From positions 1 through 53,873 of the IMG/VR virus record IMGVR_UViG_3300033553_000840: DNA of 53,873 nucleotides; one strand, 5' to 3'. The notes under the pieces were generated by a model that saw nothing but the letters and a program-made list of their open reading frames with translations, was not told the origin of the DNA and did no database searches. How positions within the stretch are numbered: position 1 is the first letter of the stretch; every line of letters starts with the position of its first letter. Shown here in pieces: positions 21,980 through 30,577 of this stretch. The DNA is from a virus. The position numbers were made by a program, and so were the translations under genes.

Positions 21980-24220
21980 TTACTGTGCGAAGGTTACCCG
22001 CCTTCTTTTTCGCTTGAACTTTTCATAGTTGCTGGTGAACCGTTTGAACGATTCTTTTTCTGCCTCTTCGATTACCTTTTTATCTGCATTGCCTTGGATG
22101 ATAAACTGTGGACTATAGTGTATTGTGTCTCCACCATCTCTTGGTGGTATCCCCAGCAGGCTTTCAAGGCGTGACAGTGGCAAAATGGCTTCCTGCTCTT
22201 TTCCTTCTCCAATCATTGAGAGAGTCGGCCCAGTTGTAATTCCACCCTTTTCAAGCATTGGAATTTTAGGCAGTGTAACCTCTGGTATTTTTGGTATTGA
22301 GAAGGTTTTTCCACCCAGGCCCGGTACCCATTCAGGTATGCTGATTGATGGTATTTTTCCAATGATCTTTCCTACTCCGTTTAGCATTTTTTCATATGCT
22401 GTGATCACTGCATTTGCATAACCAATAATGCCATTCACTGGTCCTTTGATGCCATTTTTAATGCCTTCCCATATAGGGCCGGCTTTGCTTTTTATCCAGT
22501 CCCAGTTTTTGTATAGCAGCATCCCTATTGCAATAGCTGCCCCTATGGCCAACACTACTATTCCGATAGGTGATGTGACAAAGGCCATTGCCAGTCCAAA
22601 TGCTTTTGCGGCTCCTGCAGCTGCCAGCTGCGCTAATGCAATTCCTTTTGTAACCACTGTTGCTGTCAGCATTGCGCCTTTATACACAGCCATGGAAGCT
22701 ACAACTCCCATTACAATTGGTCCTATGACGTTCCAATTGCTTTTGATGAAATTGTATACATCTTTTGCTTTTTCATGCATTTCTACCATAATTTCAATTG
22801 CCTTTGGGATGCCCTCGGTTCCAATCCATTCAATAATTGGCTTGGCGGCCTCGAACCCATTTTCAAGCATTGATGCTGCTATCTGTATTTTTTCATCCAG
22901 GTTTTCCACCTGTGGAATGTTTTTAGATATTGCATCTCTTATGGCATTAAAACTGTCTACTCCTGTATCCTTCAGCCAAATTGCGCTGTTTCTTATGATG
23001 TCAATGATAGGAGAGAGTACTTGTAGCCTCTCTTTAAACCTGTTGGCCACCGGACCTGCTTTATCAAACATTTCCATTGCATAGCTGAGTCCATCCACGA
23101 TTAATGGCAAGGCTTTGTTTCCGATGTTAATTGCCGCCACATTTACATATTGCTTTATTCTTCCCATGGCTGCTTTTGCCGTGCGCTGTTTTGTTTCGAA
23201 TGCCGATTCAGTTGCTCCCAGAGCCTCTTTCATGGCGTTCGTTTTCTCTGCAAAGTTTTCTGCCTGGGCTCCTGTCAATGCCAATACTGCACTGGTTGCT
23301 TCTGCTGATCCAAACAGGTTCGACAATGCAACTTCGTCACCATTTACTGAGTCTTTCAGTCTTTTCAGCATTCCGTCCAAGCCTTCAGATTCAAGTGCAG
23401 CCATTCCGTTTGCATAACCAAGTTTTTGCAACTGAGCTTCCATGTTCTTTGTTGGTTTTAAGAATGATTGCATTGTTGCTCTAAGCTGCGTGGTTACTTC
23501 AGCTGTTCCACCTGTTACCCCCGTCAGTGTAGCCATAGCTCCGAAAAGTTCTTCCTGCTCAATTCTTAATGTTGAAGCGAACGGAATGACTTTTCCCATA
23601 TTTGCTGCCAGCTCAGGGAAGGTTGTCTGTCCAAGTTTAACAGTTTGAAATGCCAGGTCAGATACTTTTTTCACTGCCTCTGTGCTTGTGTCTCCATATC
23701 CTTTCGTGACAGCTGAAAGCAGGTTTACGCTGTCTGCTACAGTCGCGTTTCCTGCCATGGCTGATTTTGCGGCTGTTTCCAATATTCCCATGTTGTCTTT
23801 TGTATCTCCAAAGGCAGAAACCACCTGGTATAGTCCATCTGTAAGCATTTCTGTTTCGTTTCCGGTTAATTTGGCAAGGTTTTTCACGCCTGATTCCATG
23901 GTTTTCAGTGATGCTTGTACATCTCCATCAAGCAGGGTGGCAACGTTGGCCATCTGATCCTGGAATCCCACAGCTGCGTCAATAGCAGTTTTGAACGTTC
24001 TAAATCCCACATAAGATAGGGCGGCTACTCCGAGCGCCTTCATGGCCCCCGTTAATGATCCAAATGTCTTTTGCAAAAGGCCCGCCTGTTTTCCGGAGTT
24101 TTTCATGTTTTTATCGAATCCCTTGAAATTCTTGGCGGTGTTTGCAAAGGCTTTTTGCATTGAAGGATCTAACTTAGCTGCCATTTTAAACGCTATTTCG
24201 TATTGTTTTGCAACACTCAT
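21980..24220 (-). CDS. Tail tape measure protein
   Basis: 746 residues, TP901-type. N-terminal helical core with PSMQKAFANTAKNFKGFDKN, then a long alanine-rich helical body (DSVNLLSAVTKGYGDTSTEA, GGTAEVTTQLRATMQSF) and hydrophobic segments near 500-560 (IVMGVVASMAVYKGAM, TSPIGIVVLAIGAAIAIGML), and a Gly/Pro-rich tail with MIGEGKEQEAILPLSRLESL. It sets tail length and is ejected with DNA. The start ATG overlaps the stop of the frameshifted chaperone (ATGA). Confidence 0.93.
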   Translation of the reverse strand: MSVAKQYEIAFKMAAKLDPSMQKAFANTAKNFKGFDKNMKNSGKQAGLLQKTFGSLTGAMKALGVAALSYVGFRTFKTAIDAAVGFQDQMANVATLLDGDVQASLKTMESGVKNLAKLTGNETEMLTDGLYQVVSAFGDTKDNMGILETAAKSAMAGNATVADSVNLLSAVTKGYGDTSTEAVKKVSDLAFQTVKLGQTTFPELAANMGKVIPFASTLRIEQEELFGAMATLTGVTGGTAEVTTQLRATMQSFLKPTKNMEAQLQKLGYANGMAALESEGLDGMLKRLKDSVNGDEVALSNLFGSAEATSAVLALTGAQAENFAEKTNAMKEALGATESAFETKQRTAKAAMGRIKQYVNVAAINIGNKALPLIVDGLSYAMEMFDKAGPVANRFKERLQVLSPIIDIIRNSAIWLKDTGVDSFNAIRDAISKNIPQVENLDEKIQIAASMLENGFEAAKPIIEWIGTEGIPKAIEIMVEMHEKAKDVYNFIKSNWNVIGPIVMGVVASMAVYKGAMLTATVVTKGIALAQLAAAGAAKAFGLAMAFVTSPIGIVVLAIGAAIAIGMLLYKNWDWIKSKAGPIWEGIKNGIKGPVNGIIGYANAVITAYEKMLNGVGKIIGKIPSISIPEWVPGLGGKTFSIPKIPEVTLPKIPMLEKGGITTGPTLSMIGEGKEQEAILPLSRLESLLGIPPRDGGDTIHYSPQFIIQGNADKKVIEEAEKESFKRFTSNYEKFKRKRRRVTFAQ

Positions 24221-24692
24221 TTTTTGTTCACCGCCTCTACCTCCTCAATTATTTCGGATAGGTTCAACAGCGACATTTTATTCAGGTATTCCAAATTTGT
24301 ATAAGTGCACATAGATAAACGGACACACACTTTTGACAGCATGCGCCCGTCGATCCTTGATCTATACCTGAATTCAACTTCTTCTATTAACCCTACCCGT
24401 TCAAAAAACCCATAACGATATTCTTGATTTTTGTGCCATCTTTGGCCGGCAGCTTATCAAAGAACTCAACGGGTTTTCCTGTCACCTGCGATGCAATAAA
24501 GCAGGTGTATGCCACGCTGCTTTCGTTCATGATGGAAAAGTTACCGGATCTGGCCATCATGTTTTCAGCTGTTTTCAGCTGTTCAGTTGTTAGGTCTTCA
24601 ATGGGTGACATATCCAGTTCCTTATACTCTTTTCCTTCAAATGTGTACGGTTTACTTAGCGGAATCATGTAGTCACTTTTCTTTGCGCTCAT
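24217..24692 (-). CDS. Tail assembly chaperone, -1 frameshift product (E+E'-like)
   Basis: Fusion of the gpE-like frame with a -1 frame reached at GGGTTTT (24405-24411). After the slip the new frame encodes about 62 residues (FERVGLIEEVEFRYRSRIDG and further) and stops at TGA overlapping the tape measure ATG. Total about 158 residues from the ATG at 24692. The two chaperone forms recruit tube subunits to the tape measure in lambda- and P2-type tails. Confidence 0.75.
24393..24692 (-). CDS. Tail assembly chaperone (P2 gpE-like)
   Basis: 99 residues from the ATG 9 nt after AAAGGAG (a GTG 3 nt after it is an alternative). MIPLSKPYTFEGKEYKELDM and IEDLTTEQLKTAENMMARSG are typical of the short chaperone of contractile-tail phages. 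Located between tube and tape measure genes, where all such phages carry the frameshift pair. Confidence 0.85.
   Translation of the reverse strand: MSAKKSDYMIPLSKPYTFEGKEYKELDMSPIEDLTTEQLKTAENMMARSGNFSIMNESSVAYTCFIASQVTGKPVEFFDKLPAKDGTKIKNIVMGFLNG
24405..24411 (-). promoter_or_regulatory. Programmed -1 frameshift slippery site
   Basis: Minus-strand heptamer G GGT TTT in the zero frame, an X XXY YYZ slippery sequence, four codons before the chaperone stop. Shifting opens a frame that ends exactly at the tape measure start. Confidence 0.75.
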
Positions 24693-24725
24693 CTTCACAC
24701 GCTCCTTTCCGATTGGTATTGTTGT

Positions 24726-25241
24726 TTAGATGAGGTTTCTTACTTCCTGCAGCATGTCTTCTCCGTCAACCACAAAGATGAAGTTTAGCTTGTCGATTTC
24801 CAAAAGTGTTCGTCCCTCTTCCTCGATCTTCATGTACACCACTTCAATCTGGTTGTTGGATTCCGTTTGCCTGCCCACGCCCAGGGTTCCCAGAGCCATA
24901 CCTTTTGGCATGCCTCTGACGGTTATTTTTAATCCTCTGGTCCTCACTTCACCTGCGGCCACGTCGAAGCTTTGTTGTGCTGCTCTCAGCACAATTGACC
25001 GACCTTTGTTTTTCATGAGGTTGAAAGACTTCTGCATCAGTGTGCGGAAAGGAATCTCCATTGTCATGGAGCCTGTGTGGCCTGGTGTTGGTGATTCATA
25101 CTCACCAGCAATGCCGGCACCCGAGATGGTGTCAGTCATGAGCTCCACAGATGGCAGGGTGACTTCTGCCGCTACGCCCACGAGCTTTTCAGCGTCGTCA
25201 TAGACGTTATAGTTCACCACTTTTTCAGGGATTGGATTCAT
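24726..25241 (-). CDS. Major tail tube protein (gpFII-like)
   Basis: 171 residues. Phage_tube family: IPEKVVNYNVYDDAEKLVGV, AEVTLPSVELMTDTISGAGI, GEYESPTPGHTGSMTMEIPF. Forms the inner tube of the contractile tail. It follows the sheath gene with a 3-bp gap. Confidence 0.92.
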   Translation of the reverse strand: MNPIPEKVVNYNVYDDAEKLVGVAAEVTLPSVELMTDTISGAGIAGEYESPTPGHTGSMTMEIPFRTLMQKSFNLMKNKGRSIVLRAAQQSFDVAAGEVRTRGLKITVRGMPKGMALGTLGVGRQTESNNQIEVVYMKIEEEGRTLLEIDKLNFIFVVDGEDMLQEVRNLI

Positions 25242-25244
25242 TCT

Positions 25245-26693
25245 TTATACACCTCCAAGGGCTTCTTCAAGTAGTGTTGGGTCAAATTCCAGCACGTTTA
25301 CAATGTCTTCTGCTGGTATAAACGCTGCAATACGCTGAATGAATACGATTCTTCCATCCAGTATTTGTGTGATTGGGTTCATGTCTTTTCTAAACTCGAT
25401 CACTGCGCCGGCTAGCTGTCCACGCGCTTTAAATCCGTTGGCTCTTATGTTTTCTGAGTCAACAGCGTTCTCAATGAGTCGGTAATTGGTCGGATCGTCC
25501 ACTTTTTGGAAGTATGTCAAAATGAAGGTGTTTCCCCACCAGCTGAACATTCTTCTGATTGGCAACCAACTGTCTTTCGGGTCTGAGTTTCCTGGATAAG
25601 CTGCTGTTCTATTGCCCCATGTTCTCCATCCGTTGATATTGATGGCGGTTGTTACCCCTGCACCGTTTAGGAAATTGCCCTGCATTTGATCCAGGTACAC
25701 TTCTTCTCCATTAGCCACCATGCCAGTGATTGGGATGGTTTTATTCGATGGAGACACGTAAGGCACATCATCATTCTGTGCGTCTGTGCGTGCGATCACG
25801 GCTGCCATTACTGCGCTGTACCAGTATTCACGTTCACCAATCACAACTTTAGGCCACAGGGCAAAAGTATCTTCACTCACGTAGCTGTTGTTGTTTTTCC
25901 ATTCCGGCACGTCCTGGTAACTTGTGACTGTGTCACTGTCAATGTCCAGCAGATTTGTGCATCGGAACACGCCATTGATGTTTTGGCTTTTTGCCGCAAT
26001 CACTGATGCCACTTCCGGGTCCTGGCTCCAACCAGGGGCCAGAATCTGCCCTGGTACAATGCCCAGTCGCGGGTATACCTGCGTGATGTTTTCAAGTCCT
26101 GTGTACAGGTTGTTGACTACATCATAACCACCGATAATGTCCGCATTTGTGATTTGTTCAGGTGCCAGTCGTGAAAAGTCCACCTGAAGTTCTTCCACAG
26201 TAGTTAAAATGTCTCCATCCAGTACTGTTACCAGTACGTGACCGTCTTTGTTGAAGGCGGCTGTGTAGTCTTCGTCTTTTGTATGGGTTGTTGCCCCATC
26301 TGCGCTTTTTACCACCAGGGTATCAAGCATAATTCCTTCGGTTTCCACGATGCCTTTTCCGTTTTCCATCAACAATGTTTGTGCTGTCACTGCTTCAGTG
26401 TGTTCGTCCGGATCCAATACGTTGATAAAAATAACCGGTGCCACGCCAATGCGTCTGAAAGATGCGTCCATGCTCTGGCACAGTGTAAACTTATCCCAAT
26501 CATCACTGTAGCCAAGCTGGGCAATGGCTTCTGCCCATGAGAAGGCAACTACCGGCTTGTTCACCACTCGTTCAATGTCTGTTGATAAATTGACGGGAGC
26601 TGTCCCCACAACCACCTGCACACCTGCATTTGATACAATGGGAGGCGTGATAGACGTCGGGTTCTCCTGAATTCGTACTCCATGGTTGTACAT
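25245..26693 (-). CDS. Tail sheath protein (gpFI-like)
   Basis: 482 residues. N-terminus HGVRIQENPTSITPPIVSNA then VQVVVGTAPVNL, central NRTAAYPGNSDPKDSWLPIR and the C-terminal sheath domain (FSWWGNTFILTYFQKVDDPT, VDSENIRANGFKARGQLAGA). The presence of sheath and tube genes defines B as a contractile-tailed phage. Confidence 0.95.
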   Translation of the reverse strand: MYNHGVRIQENPTSITPPIVSNAGVQVVVGTAPVNLSTDIERVVNKPVVAFSWAEAIAQLGYSDDWDKFTLCQSMDASFRRIGVAPVIFINVLDPDEHTEAVTAQTLLMENGKGIVETEGIMLDTLVVKSADGATTHTKDEDYTAAFNKDGHVLVTVLDGDILTTVEELQVDFSRLAPEQITNADIIGGYDVVNNLYTGLENITQVYPRLGIVPGQILAPGWSQDPEVASVIAAKSQNINGVFRCTNLLDIDSDTVTSYQDVPEWKNNNSYVSEDTFALWPKVVIGEREYWYSAVMAAVIARTDAQNDDVPYVSPSNKTIPITGMVANGEEVYLDQMQGNFLNGAGVTTAININGWRTWGNRTAAYPGNSDPKDSWLPIRRMFSWWGNTFILTYFQKVDDPTNYRLIENAVDSENIRANGFKARGQLAGAVIEFRKDMNPITQILDGRIVFIQRIAAFIPAEDIVNVLEFDPTLLEEALGGV

Positions 26694-26696
26694 TGA

Positions 26697-26963
26697 TTAT
26701 TTTCCCCCTTCCTTAATGGCTTCCAGGGCTTTTTTGTACAGAGTGTGTTCCCTGGAACCTTGTTCTTTCATGCTTTTCATTACTTCCGAAAGCTTAGCCG
26801 GCGGCACAAGCATTCCTTTGAACCATTTGTGCTGTTTTGTCAAATCTTTTAAGGCCGGCGGTAACCCATTTCTGAACGTGCTGTACTGCAGCACGCTTTT
26901 CATGCTTGGTCCCCAGTAAATAACTGTTGCTTGTTGCTTAGTGGTTTTTTTTCGTATGGCCAT
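26697..26963 (-). CDS. Small basic tail-region protein
   Basis: 88 residues from the ATG (AIRKKTTKQQATVIYWGPSM) which follows GGAAGGGATG and overlaps the upstream stop by one base. Contains NGLPPALKDLTKQHKWFKGM and a Lys-rich helical C-terminus. Such a gene lies before the sheath in related phages; role unknown. Confidence 0.7.
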   Translation of the reverse strand: MAIRKKTTKQQATVIYWGPSMKSVLQYSTFRNGLPPALKDLTKQHKWFKGMLVPPAKLSEVMKSMKEQGSREHTLYKKALEAIKEGGK

Positions 26964-27442
26964 TAGATCATCCCTTCCACATCTTCTCTTAGTGCTGATG
27001 GCAGCTCCCACATGGTTTCAATGGCTCCGAAAAAATAGGGGAATGTATCATCGTCCGGGAATGCCCAGCGTATGGGCAGTTGTAACGAGAACCTTTTCCC
27101 CACCACCTGGTTACGCATAATGTCCTGATAAATCTTTTGTAGTATGCCGGCGGTATGTTGAAAACCCTGGTAACTGTCTTCATCGTCATAGGCCGCTGCC
27201 AATAGCAGCACGGTTGCCGTGTTGTCTGTGTCCTGCTCACCTTCCATGAGCTTTATGAGCACATAAGGGTACAGGCTTTCATCTGCCTTGTCTTTTTTAG
27301 GCAGGTGCTGTTTATAAATTTTTATGGCAGTGTTTTTATCCTCTTCCACTGCCTGCTGGTGGTGTGGGTCTGGTATCTGGTAGTTTTCCAGACACTTTGT
27401 AACCCTTTTTTCCAGTTCTTCCTGCAGTTCGACTGGTATCAT
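26963..27442 (-). CDS. Tail completion-like protein
   Basis: 159 residues, alpha/beta mixed: YVLIKLMEGEQDTDNTATVL, VVGKRFSLQLPIRWAFPDDD. Position between the gpZ-like minor tail protein and the sheath is that of tail terminator/completion proteins, but I do not recognise the family with confidence. Confidence 0.65.
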   Translation of the reverse strand: MIPVELQEELEKRVTKCLENYQIPDPHHQQAVEEDKNTAIKIYKQHLPKKDKADESLYPYVLIKLMEGEQDTDNTATVLLLAAAYDDEDSYQGFQHTAGILQKIYQDIMRNQVVGKRFSLQLPIRWAFPDDDTFPYFFGAIETMWELPSALREDVEGMI

Positions 27443-27477
27443 GGGCTTTACCCTCTTTCCTCTTGCTGCTTTTTCAG

Positions 27478-28080
27478 TTAACTCTTTTTCAATATGCGGT
27501 CAATTTCATGGTCCAGACGCTTCTGAAATGTGTTCGTAGCCTCTTCCATGATGTTTTCTCTTACCTCTTCGTTGTTGATCATTGAGGGTATTGTTGGTCC
27601 AAAAAGGCGCTCAACAGGCAAACGTGTTTTTCCTGTACGCCTGAAAGCCATCACTGCTGATGATCCGTCTTTTTTTCTTTTTACAAAGTCAGTGACAAAG
27701 GCTCTTTCCATTTCTTTTGTTTCGCCTTTTTTGATGGTTACGTTGAACAATTTTCGCCTGCGCTGCTGTTCACTGGCTGTTCCTGGCTTAATTTTGAACC
27801 TATCCAGTGGTATAGGGCCGCCTCTTGTTTTTACTGTGATTGTCAGGTCCTGAAAAGTGGCTTTTTTCGGTTTTCCTATAGCTTCCTGGATATGAGAGGC
27901 TTTTATGACATACCTCTGTCTTACCTCTTTTTTGATGTTGCTCTGAATGTTTTGCGCCGTTCTGTTCAGCGCATTTCGTATAACATTTGGTGTTTTATGC
28001 CAGAATTTACCCAGCCTTTTTTCAACATTTGCTACCAGCTGTTCTTTTGTTTCTGTTTCTGTTACGCGAATGTCGATCAT
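27478..28080 (-). CDS. Minor tail protein Z family
   Basis: 200 residues. Lambda gpZ/PF06763-like: WHKTPNVIRNALNRTAQNIQ, VRQRYVIKASHIQEAI, TITVKTRGGPIPLDRFKI and RLPVERLFGPTIPSM. Connects the tail to the head-tail joining complex. Its start overlaps the stop of 28077-28409 by 4 bp. Confidence 0.82.
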   Translation of the reverse strand: MIDIRVTETETKEQLVANVEKRLGKFWHKTPNVIRNALNRTAQNIQSNIKKEVRQRYVIKASHIQEAIGKPKKATFQDLTITVKTRGGPIPLDRFKIKPGTASEQQRRRKLFNVTIKKGETKEMERAFVTDFVKRKKDGSSAVMAFRRTGKTRLPVERLFGPTIPSMINNEEVRENIMEEATNTFQKRLDHEIDRILKKS

Positions 28081-28409
28081 GTCTGGTACCTCTCAATGGT
28101 AATGGTGTATATGAGGCTCCCTTCTGTTACTTCTGCCACCCGGTAGGGTTTTCCATTAAATTTCATGTGCTGGCCTTCGAAGGGTTCTTCCGTTAGCTGG
28201 TCTTTTCTGGCAATGAATATGATCTCACTTGATTTTAGGCCGATGCCTTCACTTACGAACATACCGGCTTTCTGCATTTTTCGTTCTTTCATGGCTTCCG
28301 TGTCAATGACAACATCTATTTCAACGCCATTCACCGCAATACTGTCAGACATTTCATCGTCGTTGAAAAAGGTGTCCAGGTCTTTCACCATCTGCTCTTT
28401 AAGATTCAA
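28077..28409 (-). CDS. Head-tail joining protein
   Basis: 110 residues. An N-terminal helix (LKEQMVKDLDTFFNDDEMSD) and a beta domain (INGVEIDVVIDTE-like, IFIARKDQLTEEPFEGQHMK, GSLIYTITIERY). This matches Gifsy/lambda-type head-tail stabilising proteins and the gene order after the capsid. Overlaps 28399-28758 by 11 bp. Confidence 0.7.
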   Translation of the reverse strand: MNLKEQMVKDLDTFFNDDEMSDSIAVNGVEIDVVIDTEAMKERKMQKAGMFVSEGIGLKSSEIIFIARKDQLTEEPFEGQHMKFNGKPYRVAEVTEGSLIYTITIERYQT

Positions 28410-28758
28410 TTTCCCTCACCCTTTCCTCAAGGGCTTTCACTGCTCCCACTCGTGTAGTGGGTGAATTTTCTTCATTTTTCAGCATGGCTTTGATTACTTT
28501 AACATCCGTAATTGTGCTGATGCGCTTTTTAATTTCATTGATGGTTTTAGCTGATACGTCTGGAATTTCAGGTGCGTTCACCGTCTCTTTTCCCGGTTTT
28601 TCAGCTTTTTCCGGCTCCTTTACAGGTTGCAAAGGTAATGCGACGCCCAGGTTAATCAGGCGCCGCACATCATTTTCGGATAGGTTTTCAATTGTTTTTC
28701 CTGCTGAGTATTCCTGTCCGTTATGCCGGATGCTGCCGCTGATCACTTTCACTTTCAT
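28399..28758 (-). CDS. Head completion-region protein
   Basis: 119 residues from the ATG behind AAAGGGTGATTGCC. N-terminus KVISGSIRHNGQEYSAGKTI then LSENDVRRLINLGVA is the DUF/Phage adaptor-like small domain seen after capsid genes; the C-terminal half is a helical, acidic region after a Pro/Lys/Glu linker. Role inferred from position only. Confidence 0.65.
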   Translation of the reverse strand: MKVKVISGSIRHNGQEYSAGKTIENLSENDVRRLINLGVALPLQPVKEPEKAEKPGKETVNAPEIPDVSAKTINEIKKRISTITDVKVIKAMLKNEENSPTTRVGAVKALEERVREIES

Positions 28759-28780
28759 GGCAATCACCCTTTCATTTCCT

Positions 28781-29821
28781 CTACAGGACAGTGGCCACCA
28801 ACCATGAATCAATTTCATCCGGAACAGGCAGTGGTTTTGAGTACATTGTCAAGAACCTGGCTGCAGGTTTCTTTTCAATGCGTGTGTCTGGTACTCTTGT
28901 TGATTCAACAGTGAAGAAGGCTTCTGTCTTCTGGTCAATCAGGGTTACAGCACCATAGTTCATGGTGTAGTTCGCATCAGAGCTTGCCAGCGCCAATGTT
29001 TTTTCAGGCACCAGCTTTTTGGTGGTTGGTTCTGCTGGATTGGTGAAATCATCCAGATACACGCCGTCGTACTGGTAAATATCCATTCCCAGTTTGTTGA
29101 TTCGGCCAATGTATTTCGCGCCATTTGGCAGATCTTTGGGGTTGATAATTCCCAGCTCAATGCGGCGATTGTCCAGCATTTCTTTCACTTTTGCATGGCT
29201 GATAAATACTTTTACAACGTCAGTTGACATGATGCACATGTCTGCGTTAACGAGGCCTTTTACCCGTACTTCGTCCTGCCATACTTCCAGGTCGTTGAGC
29301 GGATCACTGCCCTCATCACTCCATAAATCCGTGCCGCTGAGTGTCTTTTTGTTTGTAAACTGGAAATCAATCTCTTCGTTTATTCCTTCACCAATGACAT
29401 GCAGTTTTCCGGTGAACAGAACCTGGGCGCACATAAATTCTTCACGCCGTGTGATCATTTCATTCAGTTCACGAAAATCTTCCCCCATTTTTTTAGCGGC
29501 TCTTTGTTCAGGCGACATGCCGCTGTAAGGGTTTTCGCCTGCCATACGTTTCAACAGGTCTTCTGCTCTCGTGGGCAGTTCGGGCGCCACTGTTGGTGGC
29601 GTGTATTCCTTTGTTTGGTACCCACGGTTTTCAACCGTCTTGCTTCCAATTCGTGGGTGCACAAAAGGCGCCATGCGCCGGCTTCCCTTTTTCACATCAA
29701 CTTCAACACTTTCAGTCACGAAGGTTTTTTCGTTTGTGAAAAATGTTGATTTGATGAAAGTGTGTACAGGTGCCATTCTTTCAACTGCAGCCATCATGGT
29801 TTTTGGTGCAAAAATGTTCAT
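28781..29821 (-). CDS. Major capsid protein (lambda gpE family)
   Basis: 346 residues. Phage_cap_E features: AAVERMAPVHTFIKSTFFTN, VDVKKGSRRMAPFVHPRIGS, TREEFMCAQVL-type helix (ITRREEFMCAQVLFTGKLHV), FISHAKVKEMLDNRRIELG. HK97-fold shell protein. Works with the gpD-like decoration protein and ClpP-type protease encoded upstream. Confidence 0.93.
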   Translation of the reverse strand: MNIFAPKTMMAAVERMAPVHTFIKSTFFTNEKTFVTESVEVDVKKGSRRMAPFVHPRIGSKTVENRGYQTKEYTPPTVAPELPTRAEDLLKRMAGENPYSGMSPEQRAAKKMGEDFRELNEMITRREEFMCAQVLFTGKLHVIGEGINEEIDFQFTNKKTLSGTDLWSDEGSDPLNDLEVWQDEVRVKGLVNADMCIMSTDVVKVFISHAKVKEMLDNRRIELGIINPKDLPNGAKYIGRINKLGMDIYQYDGVYLDDFTNPAEPTTKKLVPEKTLALASSDANYTMNYGAVTLIDQKTEAFFTVESTRVPDTRIEKKPAARFLTMYSKPLPVPDEIDSWLVATVL

Positions 29822-29852
29822 GTATTAATTCCTCCCATCTCTTTGGTTGTGG

Positions 29853-30212
29853 TTATGCCTTTACGGCAAGTTTCAAGAAAATTCCCAGCTTGCGCAGGGC
29901 CAGTTTGTAGTCGGCCAGGTCTTCACCATCAGGGATGATGATTTTATCCTGGTTGAATTCGCCGGTTAAAAACACAACGGATTCCTTTGTTTCTGCTGCT
30001 TCTGTTGTAACGGGAGCAGCCATGATGCCATATGCTTTTGTCGGGTCTATGGTTTCTCCGGATGGTGCCACTGCGTTTCCGCTGGCGTCCAGTTCAACCA
30101 CTTGACCAAGTACCAGTTCCTGTGATGCTGCCACGGTGATGCTTTCTGTCACCACTGGTTGTACACTTCCTGCAAACAGATTTTCATATTCCATGTTTCC
30201 CAATACTCTCAT
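29853..30212 (-). CDS. Head decoration protein (lambda gpD family)
   Basis: 119 residues, ATG after GGGAGGTGCC and overlapping the protease stop (TAATG). Sequence QPVVTESITVAASQELVLGQ and PTKAYGIMAAPVTTEAAETK fit the HDPD family. Stabilises the expanded capsid. Confidence 0.85.
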   Translation of the reverse strand: MRVLGNMEYENLFAGSVQPVVTESITVAASQELVLGQVVELDASGNAVAPSGETIDPTKAYGIMAAPVTTEAAETKESVVFLTGEFNQDKIIIPDGEDLADYKLALRKLGIFLKLAVKA

Positions 30213-30577
30213 TACTTGGCACCTCCCTTTTTGTTGGCTCCTTCAACGATTGCATTTACAATTTCATCCTCTTGCTGCTTGTCTTCCTCGGGTGTCGATC
30301 CTTTGACATCGTTCAACTGTTCTGCATCCTTGTTAGTGGCATTAAGGACCTGTTGACCTTTTTCTTTTTGTGCTTTGATGATGTTCATGGCCAATTGCTC
30401 AGCTGAGATGGGCTCGGTAAATTTTGCCGCTTCCACCATTTTTTCTGATCCTGCCACGGCCACGTCTTCAATTGCTTTGATTCTGTCGCGTTCTTTTGCC
30501 TGTGCTGTTTCCGCTGCTTCCTGCTCGATTTGTGCACACAAATCAGGGTGAGCCGCTTTCAATTCTTCTAATGTCAT
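30212..30577 (-). CDS. Nested capsid scaffold protein
   Basis: Internal in-frame ATG (residue 237 of the protease) preceded by TAGGAGGGAAAAAT, a strong ribosome site with proper spacing inside the coding region. Would give 121 residues, helical and acidic, like Nu3-type scaffolds produced from within the protease gene. Confidence 0.65.
   Translation of the reverse strand: MTLEELKAAHPDLCAQIEQEAAETAQAKERDRIKAIEDVAVAGSEKMVEAAKFTEPISAEQLAMNIIKAQKEKGQQVLNATNKDAEQLNDVKGSTPEEDKQQEDEIVNAIVEGANKKGGAK

Noticed and set aside
22428-23084. Plus-strand frame of 218 codons opposite the tape measure gene
   Set aside because: Antisense of an alanine-rich coding region, no start site context, no recognisable protein.
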